NCBI RefSeq assembly: GCF_050563545.1
Contig: NZ_JBNXUM010000021.1
Coordinates: 70,709 to 134,708, forward strand
Source of the DNA: Falsiroseomonas sp050563545
Lineage (GTDB): Bacteria > Pseudomonadota > Alphaproteobacteria > Acetobacterales > Acetobacteraceae
Reading direction: 5' to 3'
Length of the DNA stretch: 64,000 nucleotides
Numbering within the stretch: the stretch's first letter is position 1; each line of letters starts with the position of its first letter. Position numbers and translations under genes: made by a program. The notes under the pieces are model-generated. The model was not told where the DNA came from and did not search any database. It worked only from the letters and a program-made list of their open reading frames with translations. This document shows positions 16,801-25,023 of this stretch, piece by piece.

Positions 16801-19435
16801 CACCTCCTCCGTGCCGGAAATCGCGCCGGGGCTGGTCGAGTTGCTGGACCCGCTCGATCCGCTGTCCTGGGCGACGAGGATCCAGTTCCTGGCGGGCAGC
16901 GCCGCGGCGCGCGCCGCGGTCGAGGCGCGGATCGCCGCGGACTACCGGCCGCGGCCCTGGTCGGAAACCGCCGCCGAGTTGCTCGACCGCATCGCCGCCG
17001 CGCCGCGCGCGCCGCGCCGGCCCTACGTGCCGGGCCGCGTCGTCGAGTTCTCGGACCGTGTCGCCGCCTCCGGCCTTCGCGGTGCCGGCTGGCTGGCCTG
17101 CGAGAGCTGGGGCTGCTGGTCCGGCGCGACGGCGTGCGAGTTGCGCTTCGACCTGCCCGCGCCGCCTGCCAGCGCGCTCGTCCTGGCCGTCCAGGCGCGC
17201 GCGCCGGGCCTGCAGGGCGCCGTCTTCGAGGCGCGGGTTCTCGCCAATGGCGAGCCGGTGGGCCGGTGGATCATGCGCGACACCGCGGTGCGGCAGTTCC
17301 ATGCCGTGATCCCCGCCGCCCTTGCCGCGCGGCACGCGACGCTGACGGTCACGATCGAGAACGGCTTTTTGTCGCCCCTCCGGCAGGGCAAGTCCGACAC
17401 GCCGGTCACGGTCGGCGTCGGCATGGTGCGCGCCGCGCTGGCGCCGCTCGACCGGTTGCGCGACGTTGCGCGCTTCTTCGAAGGCGCGCCGCCGACGCCG
17501 CAGCGGCTCGAGCTGGGTCGGCGGCGGCGTCTGCTGGCTGACGGCCGGGCGCAGGACATGCTGGCCGGCCAATGGGTGGCGAACCCCGCCTGGGGCATGG
17601 TGTCCACCGACCGCCGTCCGCGCGTCGAGATGGTGCTGCAGGAATTGCCGGGCCGCGACATCGAGATCGAGCTCGGCCTGCGCGCGGTCGCCACCGCCGC
17701 CGCGCCACTGACCCTGTTGGTCCTGGCGAACGGTACGCCGGTCGGCAGCTACGCTTTCGCCGACGACACCCCGTCCAGCCTGCGCTTTGTGCTGCCGGCG
17801 GCGGTGCGCAGCCGCGCCGAGCCCCTCGCGCTTGACCTCGTGGCGGTGGAGCCCCGCTCGCCGGCGAGCCTCGGCCTCGGCGTGGTCGAGCAGCCCTTCG
17901 GCTTCGGCCTGCTCTCGCTCGACGCGCACCCCGTCGGGGCGGCGAGCCACACGCCGCGGATCGTCCTCGGCCCCGGGGCGGAATGGCGTGCGGCGGTGGC
18001 GCCGCCGGACCTGCTCGGCCCGGACTGGCACCCGCCGGAGGATGGCGGCAGCTGGAGCTTCGCACGCCGCGCGCTGCTGCCGCTGCTGCTGCCGGGCCGC
18101 GCCGCGGGGGTGACGCTGTCGCTTGCCGTCGAGGCCTTCCGTCCGCCGCCCGGGGCCGAGGCGGTCGGGCTGGAGGTCGCGATCGGCGGCCAGGTGCTGG
18201 CCCGGCGCAGCCTGGCGGGGCATGAGGCCGCGGTGATCGTACTGTCCGTGCCGGCGGAGGCCTGCGGCCCGGATGGCGAGGCGACGCTCGAGATCGCGGT
18301 GGATGCCGCGCTGTCCCCGTTGGCCGCCGGGATCGGCCAGGACGAGCGGCCGCTCGGCATCCGCCTGGTCGGCGTGTCGCGCGCGGCGGCAGCGAGCCTC
18401 GGGCCGGACAGCGTGATCGGCTTCGCCGTGCCACCGGAGGAGCGCGCCCTGCCGCCGGCGACGGCGGCCCTGCTCGTCGGCGAATGGTTCCCGCCCGAGG
18501 CCGGCGGATGCTGGAGCCGCGGCGACAAGGGCGAGTTGCTGGTCGCGCCCGCGGCCGAGCTGCCGGCGGGCTGGCGCGCCTTCCTCGCGGTGCGCGTGGT
18601 CGGCGCGCCGGCACGGGTGGACGTCGAGCTCGATGGCAGGCCGATCGACCACTGGGAGTTCGAGCGCGACAGCTTCCACATCGCCGAGATCCGGGGCCTG
18701 GCGGCGCGCATCGCGCCGGGCGACTCCGCCACCGTCGCCTTGCGCCGGCGCAACGCGGTCTCGCCGCGCGACCTCGGGCGCAACCAGGACCAGCGGGTGC
18801 TCGGCGTGATGCTGCTCGGCCTGGTCGCCGTCGCGCCGGAGGCAGGCGAGCCGCGCGCGGCGGCACTCTTCGCCGAGGCCGGGATGGGCAGGATCCGATC
18901 CCTGCGGCTGCCCGACCTGCCGCCTCCCGCCGCATCGCGCCCGGCCGCCGGGCCGGCCGACACCCGCCCCGCCGCGACGCCGCTCTCGGTCGAGGGCGCG
19001 GTGCAGGCGACGCGCTACGATTTCCGCGCCCGCGGCGCGATGCCCGGCCTCGCCCTGCTGCAATGGCACGAGCCGGAGGCGGAGGGGCGCTGGTCGCATG
19101 GCGACTACGGCGAGATCCACCTGACGCCGCCGCCGGAGCGGCCGCGCCGGCTCGAGATCGAGATCGAGGCCCGCGTGGTGCCCGAGGCGCGCTCCGGTCC
19201 CGCCCGCGCGGAATTGCGGCTGGAGGGCGGGCCGGCGGAGTGGCTCGATTTCGCTGCCGACGCATTCGTGACCGCGCGGCTCGGCTTCGACATCACCGAT
19301 CTGGAGTACGACGGACCGGCACTCTGCCTCTGGCTGCGGCGGACGGGGGAACTGCCGACGGATGTCGCCGGCGGGGACGAGGACGACCGCCAGCTCGGGA
19401 TCATGGTCCGCCGCCTCGACGTCGCATGGCGCTGA
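13814..19435 (+). CDS. Giant multi-domain glycosyltransferase: three GT-B units plus five C-terminal repeats
   Basis: The 1873-residue protein starts at a GTG preceded by GAAGG. Unit 1 (about 1-270) has TIAPGVDLETF and PALYEGGPMCVVEAL. Unit 2 (about 284-640) has GNETKSQGGPTVRV, VHNPVDAAFF, CVARLEARKNQ and PSWSEGAPLVALEAA. Unit 3 (about 675-1075) has GRWTGIARVEAAL, IIHDIIPTKFPYWF, LSVGAIHLRKNHRLL and YPSLYEGWGLPVAESL. Each ends in the GT4 donor-site pattern. Residues about 1090-1873 form five related beta-rich repeats beginning near 1093, 1249, 1399, 1554 and 1747. Typical cores read WxxPExGGxWS and, near the end, SPxxLG...DxRxLGI. No signal peptide or membrane span is seen. It probably adds several sugars processively; which ones is unknown. 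Confidence 0.85.
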   Translation: MTTVNIVTSDRGWILERLAQELARNLPYVTFGDGPDPSAGIQYYMTFACRRRRLSPVEVAYFAHLEPLSEAHDRFFAVAREVEHSVCHARLYEAVLREAGVATVTTIAPGVDLETFTPRLRIGVVGRTYHTGRKGEHLVAEVMDIPEIEWRFTGEGWPGPALDLPPGAMADFYRGLDYVLVPALYEGGPMCVVEALACGTEVIAPPIGWVPEFPHVEFQAGDAADLRRVLLGLVEKKRALRASVLDRGWAGWIEGHDRLFRDLSAKAGLTLGAPAAPRRAARPRRVGLFLHGNETKSQGGPTVRVPRLARELREAGIEAELRAHPAEKGFAELDLVHAFNAWAPHTALDLLRRARRAALPTVFSPIFLDSGLRDMWEGRLVRLFAESEPGAATSAALAAFRTDLAARRADPAELGEAAPGFHAAVREMVGLADRLILLSGRERERLAAIGAPERPADIVHNPVDAAFFANADPALFRRETGLDDFVLCVARLEARKNQLMLAHALRDSGLPLVLIGHTGSEAYRAEIERHAGPGLRILDRLPPHSPLLASAYAAARVAVLPSWSEGAPLVALEAAAAGAALVLSDESGESEYFGGLARYCDPADPASIREAVLEAWETPRGADDVAAQKRLVAERFGWDRHREATEAVYAAALAAPARPAPSAAAAPVPASAPARIPVVFDVTTTAHHKGRWTGIARVEAALALALHADPRADVRFVTWNNRSRTFNQVPVEAVRAGALGSLLAMFDTNPLPMLDLPRGTAYVVGGSAWMQNSVYAESVVGFARTHGLRLTPIIHDIIPTKFPYWFHDDYAPVFEANLAMLLGNADALVAVSAATRLDIEAHARRVPDIALPDIALLREGDEIGQVARPGDAEAAAAIAERIGPRPFVLSVGAIHLRKNHRLLHDVWVKLAERMGPRCPQLILVGGVAWNGQDVARALRGDRRIAHLVTILEEVEDGALDWLYRHCLFTVYPSLYEGWGLPVAESLRYGKPCLAADTSSVPEIAPGLVELLDPLDPLSWATRIQFLAGSAAARAAVEARIAADYRPRPWSETAAELLDRIAAAPRAPRRPYVPGRVVEFSDRVAASGLRGAGWLACESWGCWSGATACELRFDLPAPPASALVLAVQARAPGLQGAVFEARVLANGEPVGRWIMRDTAVRQFHAVIPAALAARHATLTVTIENGFLSPLRQGKSDTPVTVGVGMVRAALAPLDRLRDVARFFEGAPPTPQRLELGRRRRLLADGRAQDMLAGQWVANPAWGMVSTDRRPRVEMVLQELPGRDIEIELGLRAVATAAAPLTLLVLANGTPVGSYAFADDTPSSLRFVLPAAVRSRAEPLALDLVAVEPRSPASLGLGVVEQPFGFGLLSLDAHPVGAASHTPRIVLGPGAEWRAAVAPPDLLGPDWHPPEDGGSWSFARRALLPLLLPGRAAGVTLSLAVEAFRPPPGAEAVGLEVAIGGQVLARRSLAGHEAAVIVLSVPAEACGPDGEATLEIAVDAALSPLAAGIGQDERPLGIRLVGVSRAAAASLGPDSVIGFAVPPEERALPPATAALLVGEWFPPEAGGCWSRGDKGELLVAPAAELPAGWRAFLAVRVVGAPARVDVELDGRPIDHWEFERDSFHIAEIRGLAARIAPGDSATVALRRRNAVSPRDLGRNQDQRVLGVMLLGLVAVAPEAGEPRAAALFAEAGMGRIRSLRLPDLPPPAASRPAAGPADTRPAATPLSVEGAVQATRYDFRARGAMPGLALLQWHEPEAEGRWSHGDYGEIHLTPPPERPRRLEIEIEARVVPEARSGPARAELRLEGGPAEWLDFAADAFVTARLGFDITDLEYDGPALCLWLRRTGELPTDVAGGDEDDRQLGIMVRRLDVAWR

Positions 19436-19499
19436 GCGGGCGGGACAGTGCGGCTGCCTCGCGGCGGCCGGCCACCTTGCAACGGGAAAGAGGACCTGC

Positions 19500-20837
19500 A
19501 TGCGCGTTGCGATGATCGGATCGGGCTATGTGGGCCTGGTCTCCGGCGCCTGCTTCGCCGATTTCGGCCATGAGGTGGTCTGCGTGGACGTGAACGCCGC
19601 GCGGATCGAGGACCTGAAGCAGGGCCGCATCCCGATCTACGAGCCGGGGCTCGACGCGCTGGTCGCGACGAATGTCGCGGCCGGGCGGCTGTCCTTCACG
19701 ACGGACCTCGCCGCCGCGGTCGGCACCTGCGAGGCGGTCTTCATCGCGGTCGGCACGCCGTCCCGCCGCGGCGACGGGCATGCCGATCTCAGCCATGTCA
19801 GCGCCGCCGCGCGCGACATCGCCAGAGCGCTGAAGGGCTACACGGTGGTGGTCACGAAATCGACCGTTCCCGTCGGCACCGGCGACATGGTCGAGCGCAT
19901 CATCGAGGAGACGCGCCGGGGTGCGGAGTTCTCCGTCGTCTCCAACCCGGAATTCCTGCGCGAGGGCGCGGCGATCGAGGACTTCAAGCGCCCCGACCGC
20001 GTCGTCGTCGGCGCCAATGACGAGCGCGCGCAGCAGGTGATGGCGGAGCTCTACCGGCCGCTGTCGCTGAACGCCGCACCCGTGCTGTTCACGGACCGCC
20101 GGACGGCGGAGCTGACGAAATACGCGGCGAACGCCTTCCTCGCGACCAAGATCACCTTCATCAACGAGATCGCCGATCTCTGCGAGGAGGTCGGCGCCGA
20201 CGTCCAGCTCGTCGCGCGGGGGATCGGCATGGACAAGCGGATCGGGCCGAAGTTCCTGAACGCAGGGCCCGGCTATGGCGGGTCCTGCTTCCCGAAGGAC
20301 ACGCTGGCGCTGATCCGCAGCGCGCAGGACAATGGCGTGTCGCTGCGCGTGGTGGAGAGCGTCGTCGCGGTGAACGACGCGCGCAAGACCGCGATGGCGC
20401 GCAAGGTGGTGAAGGCCTGCGGCGGGTCGGTGCAGGGCAGGACGATCGGCGTGCTGGGCCTGACCTTCAAGCCGAACACCGACGACATGCGCGACGCGCC
20501 GGCGATCAACATCATCGACGCGCTGCAGCGCGCGGGCGCGACGATCCGCGCGCACGACCCCGTCGGGATGGAGCAGGCGAAGCAGGTCCTGCAGAACGTC
20601 ACCTACACCGCCGACGCCTACGACGCCGCGCATGGCGCGGATGCGCTGGTGCTGATCACGGAATGGGACGCCTACCGCGCGCTCGACCTCAGCCGGTTGA
20701 AGCAGCGGATGCGCGCGCCCGTGCTGGTGGATCTGCGCAACGTCTACCGGGCCGAGGAGATGGAACGGCACGGCTTCGACTATGTCCGCATCGGCGCCCG
20801 CGGCGCGCCGCGGCGGAAGGACGCGGCGGCGGCGTAG
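19500..20837 (+). CDS. UDP-glucose 6-dehydrogenase
   Basis: This 445-residue enzyme oxidises UDP-glucose to UDP-glucuronate with NAD. It starts MRVAMIGSGYVGLVSGACFA (Rossmann motif), continues with TKSTVPVGTG and SNPEFLREG, and carries the catalytic cysteine at residue 263 in GYGGSCFPKD. The C-terminal UDP-binding domain has LTFKPNTDDMRD. The ATG at 19500 follows a GAAAGAGGA ribosome site; the upstream extension overlaps the glycosyltransferase gene. It lies 64 bases downstream of the giant transferase and feeds the UDP-GlcA 4-epimerase encoded on the other strand. Confidence 0.96.
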   Translation: MRVAMIGSGYVGLVSGACFADFGHEVVCVDVNAARIEDLKQGRIPIYEPGLDALVATNVAAGRLSFTTDLAAAVGTCEAVFIAVGTPSRRGDGHADLSHVSAAARDIARALKGYTVVVTKSTVPVGTGDMVERIIEETRRGAEFSVVSNPEFLREGAAIEDFKRPDRVVVGANDERAQQVMAELYRPLSLNAAPVLFTDRRTAELTKYAANAFLATKITFINEIADLCEEVGADVQLVARGIGMDKRIGPKFLNAGPGYGGSCFPKDTLALIRSAQDNGVSLRVVESVVAVNDARKTAMARKVVKACGGSVQGRTIGVLGLTFKPNTDDMRDAPAINIIDALQRAGATIRAHDPVGMEQAKQVLQNVTYTADAYDAAHGADALVLITEWDAYRALDLSRLKQRMRAPVLVDLRNVYRAEEMERHGFDYVRIGARGAPRRKDAAAA

Positions 20838-20845
20838 CGGCTGCC

Positions 20846-20868
20846 CGGGGAGGGCTCCGCCCTCCCCG
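20846..20868. terminator. Hairpin between convergent genes
   Basis: A 10-base perfect stem CGGGGAGGGC/GCCCTCCCCG with a 3-base loop lies between the ends of the UDP-glucose dehydrogenase gene and the convergent SDR gene. It has no T tract. Its sequence resembles the G/C-rich palindromes elsewhere in the window. Confidence 0.5.
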
Positions 20869-20888
20869 ATACCCCTCCCGGGAGCGCG

Positions 20889-21662
20889 CTACCCGCCCGT
20901 CCCCGCCAGCCGCGGGTCGAACGCCACGTCGCGCGGCCGCCGGAACAGGCTCTCCCCGCCGTCGATGACGATCGTCTGGCCGGTGATGGCGGGGCTCGCC
21001 AGCAGGAAGGCGACGCCGGCGGCGATGTCCTCGGGCGTGGAGCCGCGGCCGAGCACCGTGTCCTGCCAGGCGCGCGCGAAGCTCTCCGGCGTCTGCTTGC
21101 CGCTGATCAGCGTCAGCCCCGGCGCGATTCCGTTGACGCGGATGCGGGGCGCGAGCGCCATCGCCAGCACCGGCGTCAGCCCCGCCAGGCCGATCTTGCT
21201 GGCGGTATAGCTCAGGAAGTCCGGGTTCAGGTTCCCGACTTTCTGGTCGAGCAGGTTGACGACCGCGCCCTGCTCGCCCTCGGGCAGCGCCTCGGCGAAG
21301 CGCTTCGCCAGGAAGACGGGGGCCGCCAGGTTCGGCATGGCGTGCGCTTCCCAGCTCGCCCAGCTCATCGTCGCGATCTCGTCGCGCTGGAAGACGGAGG
21401 CGTTGTTGACCAGCGCCGTCGGCGGGCCGAAGGGCGCTGAGGCCTGCGCGACAAGCCCGTCCACCGCGTCGCGGTTCGAGAGGTCGGCCTGGGCGACGGC
21501 GGCGTTGCCGACGTCCCGCGCCAATGCATCCGCTTCCGCGCGGGAGGCGTTGCAATGGATCACGACCTGCCAGCCCTCGGCCGCGAGCCGCCTGACGATC
21601 GCGGCGCCGACGCGCCTGGCGCCGCCGGTGACGAGGGCGACCTTTCTCCCCGCTAGGCTCAT
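20889..21662 (-). CDS. SDR-family oxidoreductase, FolM/pteridine-reductase-like
   Basis: This 257-residue classical SDR has TGGARRVGAAIVRRLA at the N-terminus, NNASVF in the middle, a Tyr-x3-Lys (YTASK) and IVIDGG near the end. The Arg-rich TGGARRxG variant and the LDQK segment before the active site are seen in pteridine reductases and E. coli FolM. The gene overlaps folB by 4 bases, which supports a pterin or folate role, for example dihydromonapterin or dihydrofolate reduction. A generic SDR remains possible. Confidence 0.85.
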   Translation of the reverse strand: MSLAGRKVALVTGGARRVGAAIVRRLAAEGWQVVIHCNASRAEADALARDVGNAAVAQADLSNRDAVDGLVAQASAPFGPPTALVNNASVFQRDEIATMSWASWEAHAMPNLAAPVFLAKRFAEALPEGEQGAVVNLLDQKVGNLNPDFLSYTASKIGLAGLTPVLAMALAPRIRVNGIAPGLTLISGKQTPESFARAWQDTVLGRGSTPEDIAAGVAFLLASPAITGQTIVIDGGESLFRRPRDVAFDPRLAGTGG

Positions 21663-22036
21663 GCCGGGCTGTCCCGGTGGCGGCGGATCTCGACGCCCGC
21701 GGCCGCGGCCTCGTTGAAGATGTCGGGCTTGAGGATGGTGACGGACGCCGTCTCGACCCGCGGGTTGCGGAAGCAGACGTCGAGCAGCTCCTCGGCCAGC
21801 GTCTCCAGCAGGTCGGTGTGCGGGCGGCCGCCCCAGGCGCGAAGTTCCTCGCGGATCGGGTCGTAGTCGAGGATCCCCTCCCCGCGGTCGGCGCGGCCGG
21901 TGCGGCGCGCGGTCATCTCGACGGAGACCAGCAGGCGCGTCGGGCGCTCGGGATGGCGTTCCCAGGGATGCAGCCCGACATGGGCCTCGGTCTCGACGTC
22001 CTTGAGGACGGCGCGAACCAGGTCGCCATCGCGCAT
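21659..22036 (-). CDS. folB: Dihydroneopterin aldolase
   Basis: The enzyme splits dihydroneopterin to 6-hydroxymethyl-dihydropterin and glycolaldehyde in folate synthesis. The 125-residue protein shows the FolB pattern: LKDVETEAHVGLHPWER, a VSVEM strand, ILDYDPIREEL, and LLETLAEELLDVCF with the conserved Glu and Leu positions, then VTILKPD. The ATG at 22036 is chosen because GGAGAG lies 6 bases upstream of it. The ATG at 22042 has no spacing, and earlier starts run towards the tRNA-Pro gene. Its stop overlaps the start of the SDR gene. Confidence 0.9.
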   Translation of the reverse strand: MRDGDLVRAVLKDVETEAHVGLHPWERHPERPTRLLVSVEMTARRTGRADRGEGILDYDPIREELRAWGGRPHTDLLETLAEELLDVCFRNPRVETASVTILKPDIFNEAAAAGVEIRRHRDSPA

Positions 22037-22101
22037 GCGCATCTCTCCAGCGGTCACGTCGGCGTCAGATGAGGGCGGCGCCGGGATGGGCAAGCCGGCA
22101 A

Positions 22102-22175
22102 TCGGGGCGGCGGGATTCGAACCCACGGCCTCCTGTACCCAAAACAGGCGCGCTACCAGGCTGCGCCACGCCCCG
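22102..22175 (-). tRNA. tRNA-Pro (anticodon TGG)
   Basis: The minus strand forms a full cloverleaf: acceptor CGGGGCG/CGCCCCG, D stem GCGC/GCGC, anticodon stem CCTGT/ACAGG with loop TTTGGGT, and T stem GTGGG/CCCGC with TTCGAAT. The anticodon is TGG and the discriminator is A. The CCA end is not encoded in the DNA, unlike the tRNA-Arg at 370-446. Confidence 0.96.
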
Positions 22176-22217
22176 AGGCCGGCGGCAACCTAGGGAAGCC
22201 GCCGCCGGGGAGCAAGC

Positions 22218-22703
22218 TCAGGGCGCCGTGCCGAAAAGCCGGTGCATGACACGGTCGCCCACGCGGATGTCGAGCTTTTCCGTGATGCCGCCCTGCAACT
22301 CCAGCGTCGCGCGCACCGGGCCGCGGCTGTCGATCGGGGTCAGCGACAGCGGCACCGTCCGCTCCGCGATGCGGTGGACGCGGCCATCGGCGGCAATGAA
22401 GACCATGTCGAGCGGCGCGAGCGTGTTGCGCATCCACATGCTGCTCTCGCGCGGGGCACCCCAGTCGAAGAGCATGCCCTCGTTCGCCTTGACCTCGGGG
22501 CGGAACATCAGGCCAACGGTCTGCTGGTCGGGCGTCAGCGCCATCTCGACGTCGAATTCGTGGCGCTGGCCGTTGCGGCTGGCGATCACGAGCCTTTCCG
22601 TCGGCAGGCGCGGCTGCGGCCGGTCCACGCCGGGCTGCGCGAGGGCGGGGCTGGCGATCAGGGCGGCGATGCTGCCGAGCAGCAGCGGGCGGCGATAGGT
22701 CAT
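22218..22703 (-). CDS. DUF192 family secreted protein
   Basis: This 161-residue protein has a signal peptide (MTYRRPLLLGSIAALIASPALAQ) and a DUF192 domain. The domain shows FDVEMALTPDQQTVGLMFRP, then GMLFDW, MWMRNTLAPLDMVFI and the late LELQGG. Family members are small and often periplasmic; their biochemical role is not established. The start at 22703 places the signal peptide at the very N-terminus. It follows the HDAC-family gene by about 134 bases on the same strand and lies just before the tRNA-Pro gene. Confidence 0.9.
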   Translation of the reverse strand: MTYRRPLLLGSIAALIASPALAQPGVDRPQPRLPTERLVIASRNGQRHEFDVEMALTPDQQTVGLMFRPEVKANEGMLFDWGAPRESSMWMRNTLAPLDMVFIAADGRVHRIAERTVPLSLTPIDSRGPVRATLELQGGITEKLDIRVGDRVMHRLFGTAP

Positions 22704-22742
22704 GCTTACCTCGTGGGAGTCCGAACCTGCGGCTAGCGAAGG

Positions 22743-22784
22743 GCCGACGCCGCGAATGCGGCCCGCCGCCGATGCGGCGAGCCA
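22743..22784 (-). repeat. Copy A of a 42-base intergenic repeat
   Basis: Read on the minus strand, this segment matches 55376-55417 (plus strand) at about 38 of 42 positions, starting TGGCTCGCCGCA. It lies between the HDAC-family and DUF192 genes. The shared block is GC-rich and contains short inverted motifs. Confidence 0.5.
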
Positions 22785-22837
22785 GGCGAAGCGCTGGCGC
22801 TCGAGGGCTACGGCCTGCCCCCTTCGCGTCGAAGGCC

Positions 22838-23983
22838 TCATGCGGCCGAGGATGCCACGGCCTCCGGGGGGTCCGGAAGGTCACGCAGCGTCAGCGCGGC
22901 CAGCGCCCTGATCTCGTCGCGCACGGGGCCGGGGCGCGGCGCGTCGGCGATGGTGGTGAACCAGTGCTCCGGCGGGTTGCGCCCGGCGGCGCGGGACCAG
23001 GTCAGGCCGCGCAGCACGTCTTCGGCGGCCGGCGGGATGCGCGGCGGGATCGGCCGTCCGTTCAGCGTCGCCCAGACCCCGGCCCAGCAGCGCGCGACCG
23101 ACCAGGGATTGTAGCCGCCTCCGCCCAGGACGATCAGCCGCGGGGCGAAGGGACGGATCGCCTGCGCCACGGCGCGGTGCGACGCGTTGGTCAGGGACAG
23201 GCGGGACAGCGGGTCCTCCTCGATCGCGTCGGCCCCGCATTGCAGCATGATGGCCTGCGGCTTCAGATGCCGGACCAGCGGCAGGATCGCGTGGCGCAGC
23301 AGCCAGTCCATCTCGGCATCGTTGAAGCCGTCCGGCACCGGCAGGTTGCGCGCATGGCCGCCGGCGCGGTCCTCGGCGCGGCCGGTATGAGGCCAGCGCC
23401 CGGCCTCGTGGATGGAGACCGTGAAGACGCGGGGATCCCCGTGGAAGGCGAGTTCGACGCCGTCCCCGTGATGCGCGTCGATGTCGAGGTAGAGGATGTT
23501 GGTCAGCCCCTGGTCGAGCCAGCCCATCAGTCCCAGCGCGGCGTCGTTGAGGTAGCAGAAGCCGGATGCGCGGTCGGGCATGCCGTGATGCGTGCCTCCG
23601 CCCGGGACGTGCACGGTCCCGCCCTGGCGCGTCAGCTCTGCCGCCAGCATCGTGCCGCCGGCGCCGGTTGCGGGGCGCCGGAAGACCTCGCGATAGACGG
23701 GGTTGCCGTGCGCGCCGATCTGGTGGCGGGCACGGTCCTCGGGCGTCACGGATTGCGCGGCCTCGCTGCGCATCAGCGCGGCGATGTAGTCCGGCGTGTG
23801 GAAGCGCATGAGCTGGTCGGGCGTGGCGCGCGGGCTGTCGCGGTACTGCGCCTCCTCCACCCAGCCCATCGCCCGGATCAGGTCGAGCGTGGTGGACACG
23901 CGCGGGATCGCCAGCGGATGCTTTGCGCCATAGGTGGAGGCGCGATAGATCTCGGAGCCGATGAGGATCGGGCGCGTCGTCAT
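22838..23983 (-). CDS. Histone-deacetylase-family amidohydrolase (AcuC/acetylpolyamine type)
   Basis: This 381-residue protein belongs to the zinc-dependent arginase/deacetylase superfamily. The catalytic set is visible: tandem His132-His133 in GGGTHHGMPD, metal ligands in YLDIDAHHGDGVE (Asp167, Asp169, His171 region), a further Asp in CGADAI, and GGGGYN near residue 290. Bacterial members remove acetyl groups from small molecules such as polyamines, or from lysines of proteins such as acetyl-CoA synthetase. No acs or acuAB gene is next to it, so the substrate cannot be decided. It is followed by the DUF192 gene. Confidence 0.93.
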   Translation of the reverse strand: MTTRPILIGSEIYRASTYGAKHPLAIPRVSTTLDLIRAMGWVEEAQYRDSPRATPDQLMRFHTPDYIAALMRSEAAQSVTPEDRARHQIGAHGNPVYREVFRRPATGAGGTMLAAELTRQGGTVHVPGGGTHHGMPDRASGFCYLNDAALGLMGWLDQGLTNILYLDIDAHHGDGVELAFHGDPRVFTVSIHEAGRWPHTGRAEDRAGGHARNLPVPDGFNDAEMDWLLRHAILPLVRHLKPQAIMLQCGADAIEEDPLSRLSLTNASHRAVAQAIRPFAPRLIVLGGGGYNPWSVARCWAGVWATLNGRPIPPRIPPAAEDVLRGLTWSRAAGRNPPEHWFTTIADAPRPGPVRDEIRALAALTLRDLPDPPEAVASSAA

Positions 23984-24023
23984 CGCCTGGCAGATGCGCC
24001 TTCGCCGGCGTTCGGCAAGCGTC

Positions 24024-24929
24024 TCAGCGCCGTATGAAGGCCGCGAGCGGATCGGTCAGCGCGGTGTCCGCAGTGCCAATCGCCGCGACCTCCGAGATGT
24101 GGCTGTGGCCGGGCAGCGGCAGGACGACGGGCGTGCGGCCGGCGGCCCGCAGCGCTTGCACCAGCGCCTCAGATTCCGCGACGAAGCGCTCGGGGTTCAG
24201 GCCCGCCCAGGCGATCAGGATCTGCACGTTCAGCCGCGCCAGGCCGTCGCGCGGCGACAGGGCGGCCGGGTTGTCGCCGAGATAGTCGCGCTCGTTCGGC
24301 GGCGCGTCCGCGTCGAAGGCGTAGAGGCCCGAGACCAGCGCATAGCCCACCGGCGACGCGACGCCGGCGGGGTGGAAGCGCGGCTCGACCGCGTAGAGTG
24401 CGGCGTTGATCGCGCCCGCGGACTGGCCGACCACCGTGACGCGCGCGGGATCGCCGCCGAAGCGCGCGGCGTTCGCCGCGACCCAGGCCAGCGCGGCACC
24501 GATATCGTCCTGCGCCGCGGGGTAGCGGTTCGCGGGCGCGACGCGGTAGCTCATGATCACGCCGACGAAGCCCTGGCGCGCGGCCCAGGCCGGGATGTTG
24601 CCCCAGAAGGCGGTCTGGCCGGGGCTGGTGCGGTTGGCGCTGACGAAGCCGCCGCCGGGGACGAAGAGCATGACCGGGCGCCCTGCCCCATCCCCGGCCG
24701 GCGCGAAGACATCGAGCCGGTTCGCGGGATCGGCGCCATAGGCGATGTCGCGCTCGACGCGCAGGCCCGCGCCGGGATCGGCCGGCTGCAGCGGCGCGTA
24801 GAGCGCCAGCGTCGGCGGCCCCGCGATGACGCGGCCGATCTGCTGCAGCGCCGCCGCGATCTCGGGCGGCGGGGCGGCGAGCGCCGGCATGGCGAACAGC
24901 GCGGCGGCGGCGAGCAGGATACGGGACAT
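24024..24929 (-). CDS. Secreted alpha/beta hydrolase (esterase/lipase-like)
   Basis: A 301-residue protein with an N-terminal signal peptide (LLAAAALFAMPALAA). It has the carboxylesterase pattern: an oxyanion-hole motif FVPGGGF (about 89-95), the nucleophile elbow GQSAG with Ser170, and a late PGHSHISEV containing the likely catalytic His. The PGGG replacing the common HGGG is unusual but seen in related hydrolases. AAGGAG lies 6 bases before the ATG. It starts about 95 bases from the divergent TPP riboswitch and shares that upstream gap, but there is no evidence for a thiamine role. Confidence 0.9.
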   Translation of the reverse strand: MSRILLAAAALFAMPALAAPPPEIAAALQQIGRVIAGPPTLALYAPLQPADPGAGLRVERDIAYGADPANRLDVFAPAGDGAGRPVMLFVPGGGFVSANRTSPGQTAFWGNIPAWAARQGFVGVIMSYRVAPANRYPAAQDDIGAALAWVAANAARFGGDPARVTVVGQSAGAINAALYAVEPRFHPAGVASPVGYALVSGLYAFDADAPPNERDYLGDNPAALSPRDGLARLNVQILIAWAGLNPERFVAESEALVQALRAAGRTPVVLPLPGHSHISEVAAIGTADTALTDPLAAFIRR

Positions 24930-25023
24930 GGCGGCTCCTTCCGGCTTCAAGCCTGCGGCACGGGAGGGCCTCGGTCCAGGCCCCTTGCCCCGGGGCGCGA
25001 CTGGCGCCATAGGACCGTCACAC

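Noticed and set aside
14810..19501. A 1563-codon open frame on the minus strand opposite the giant glycosyltransferase
   Set aside because: It is antisense to a protein with clear GT motifs. Its product is Arg/Ala/Gly/His-rich with no recognisable motif, as expected from the complement of GC-rich codons.
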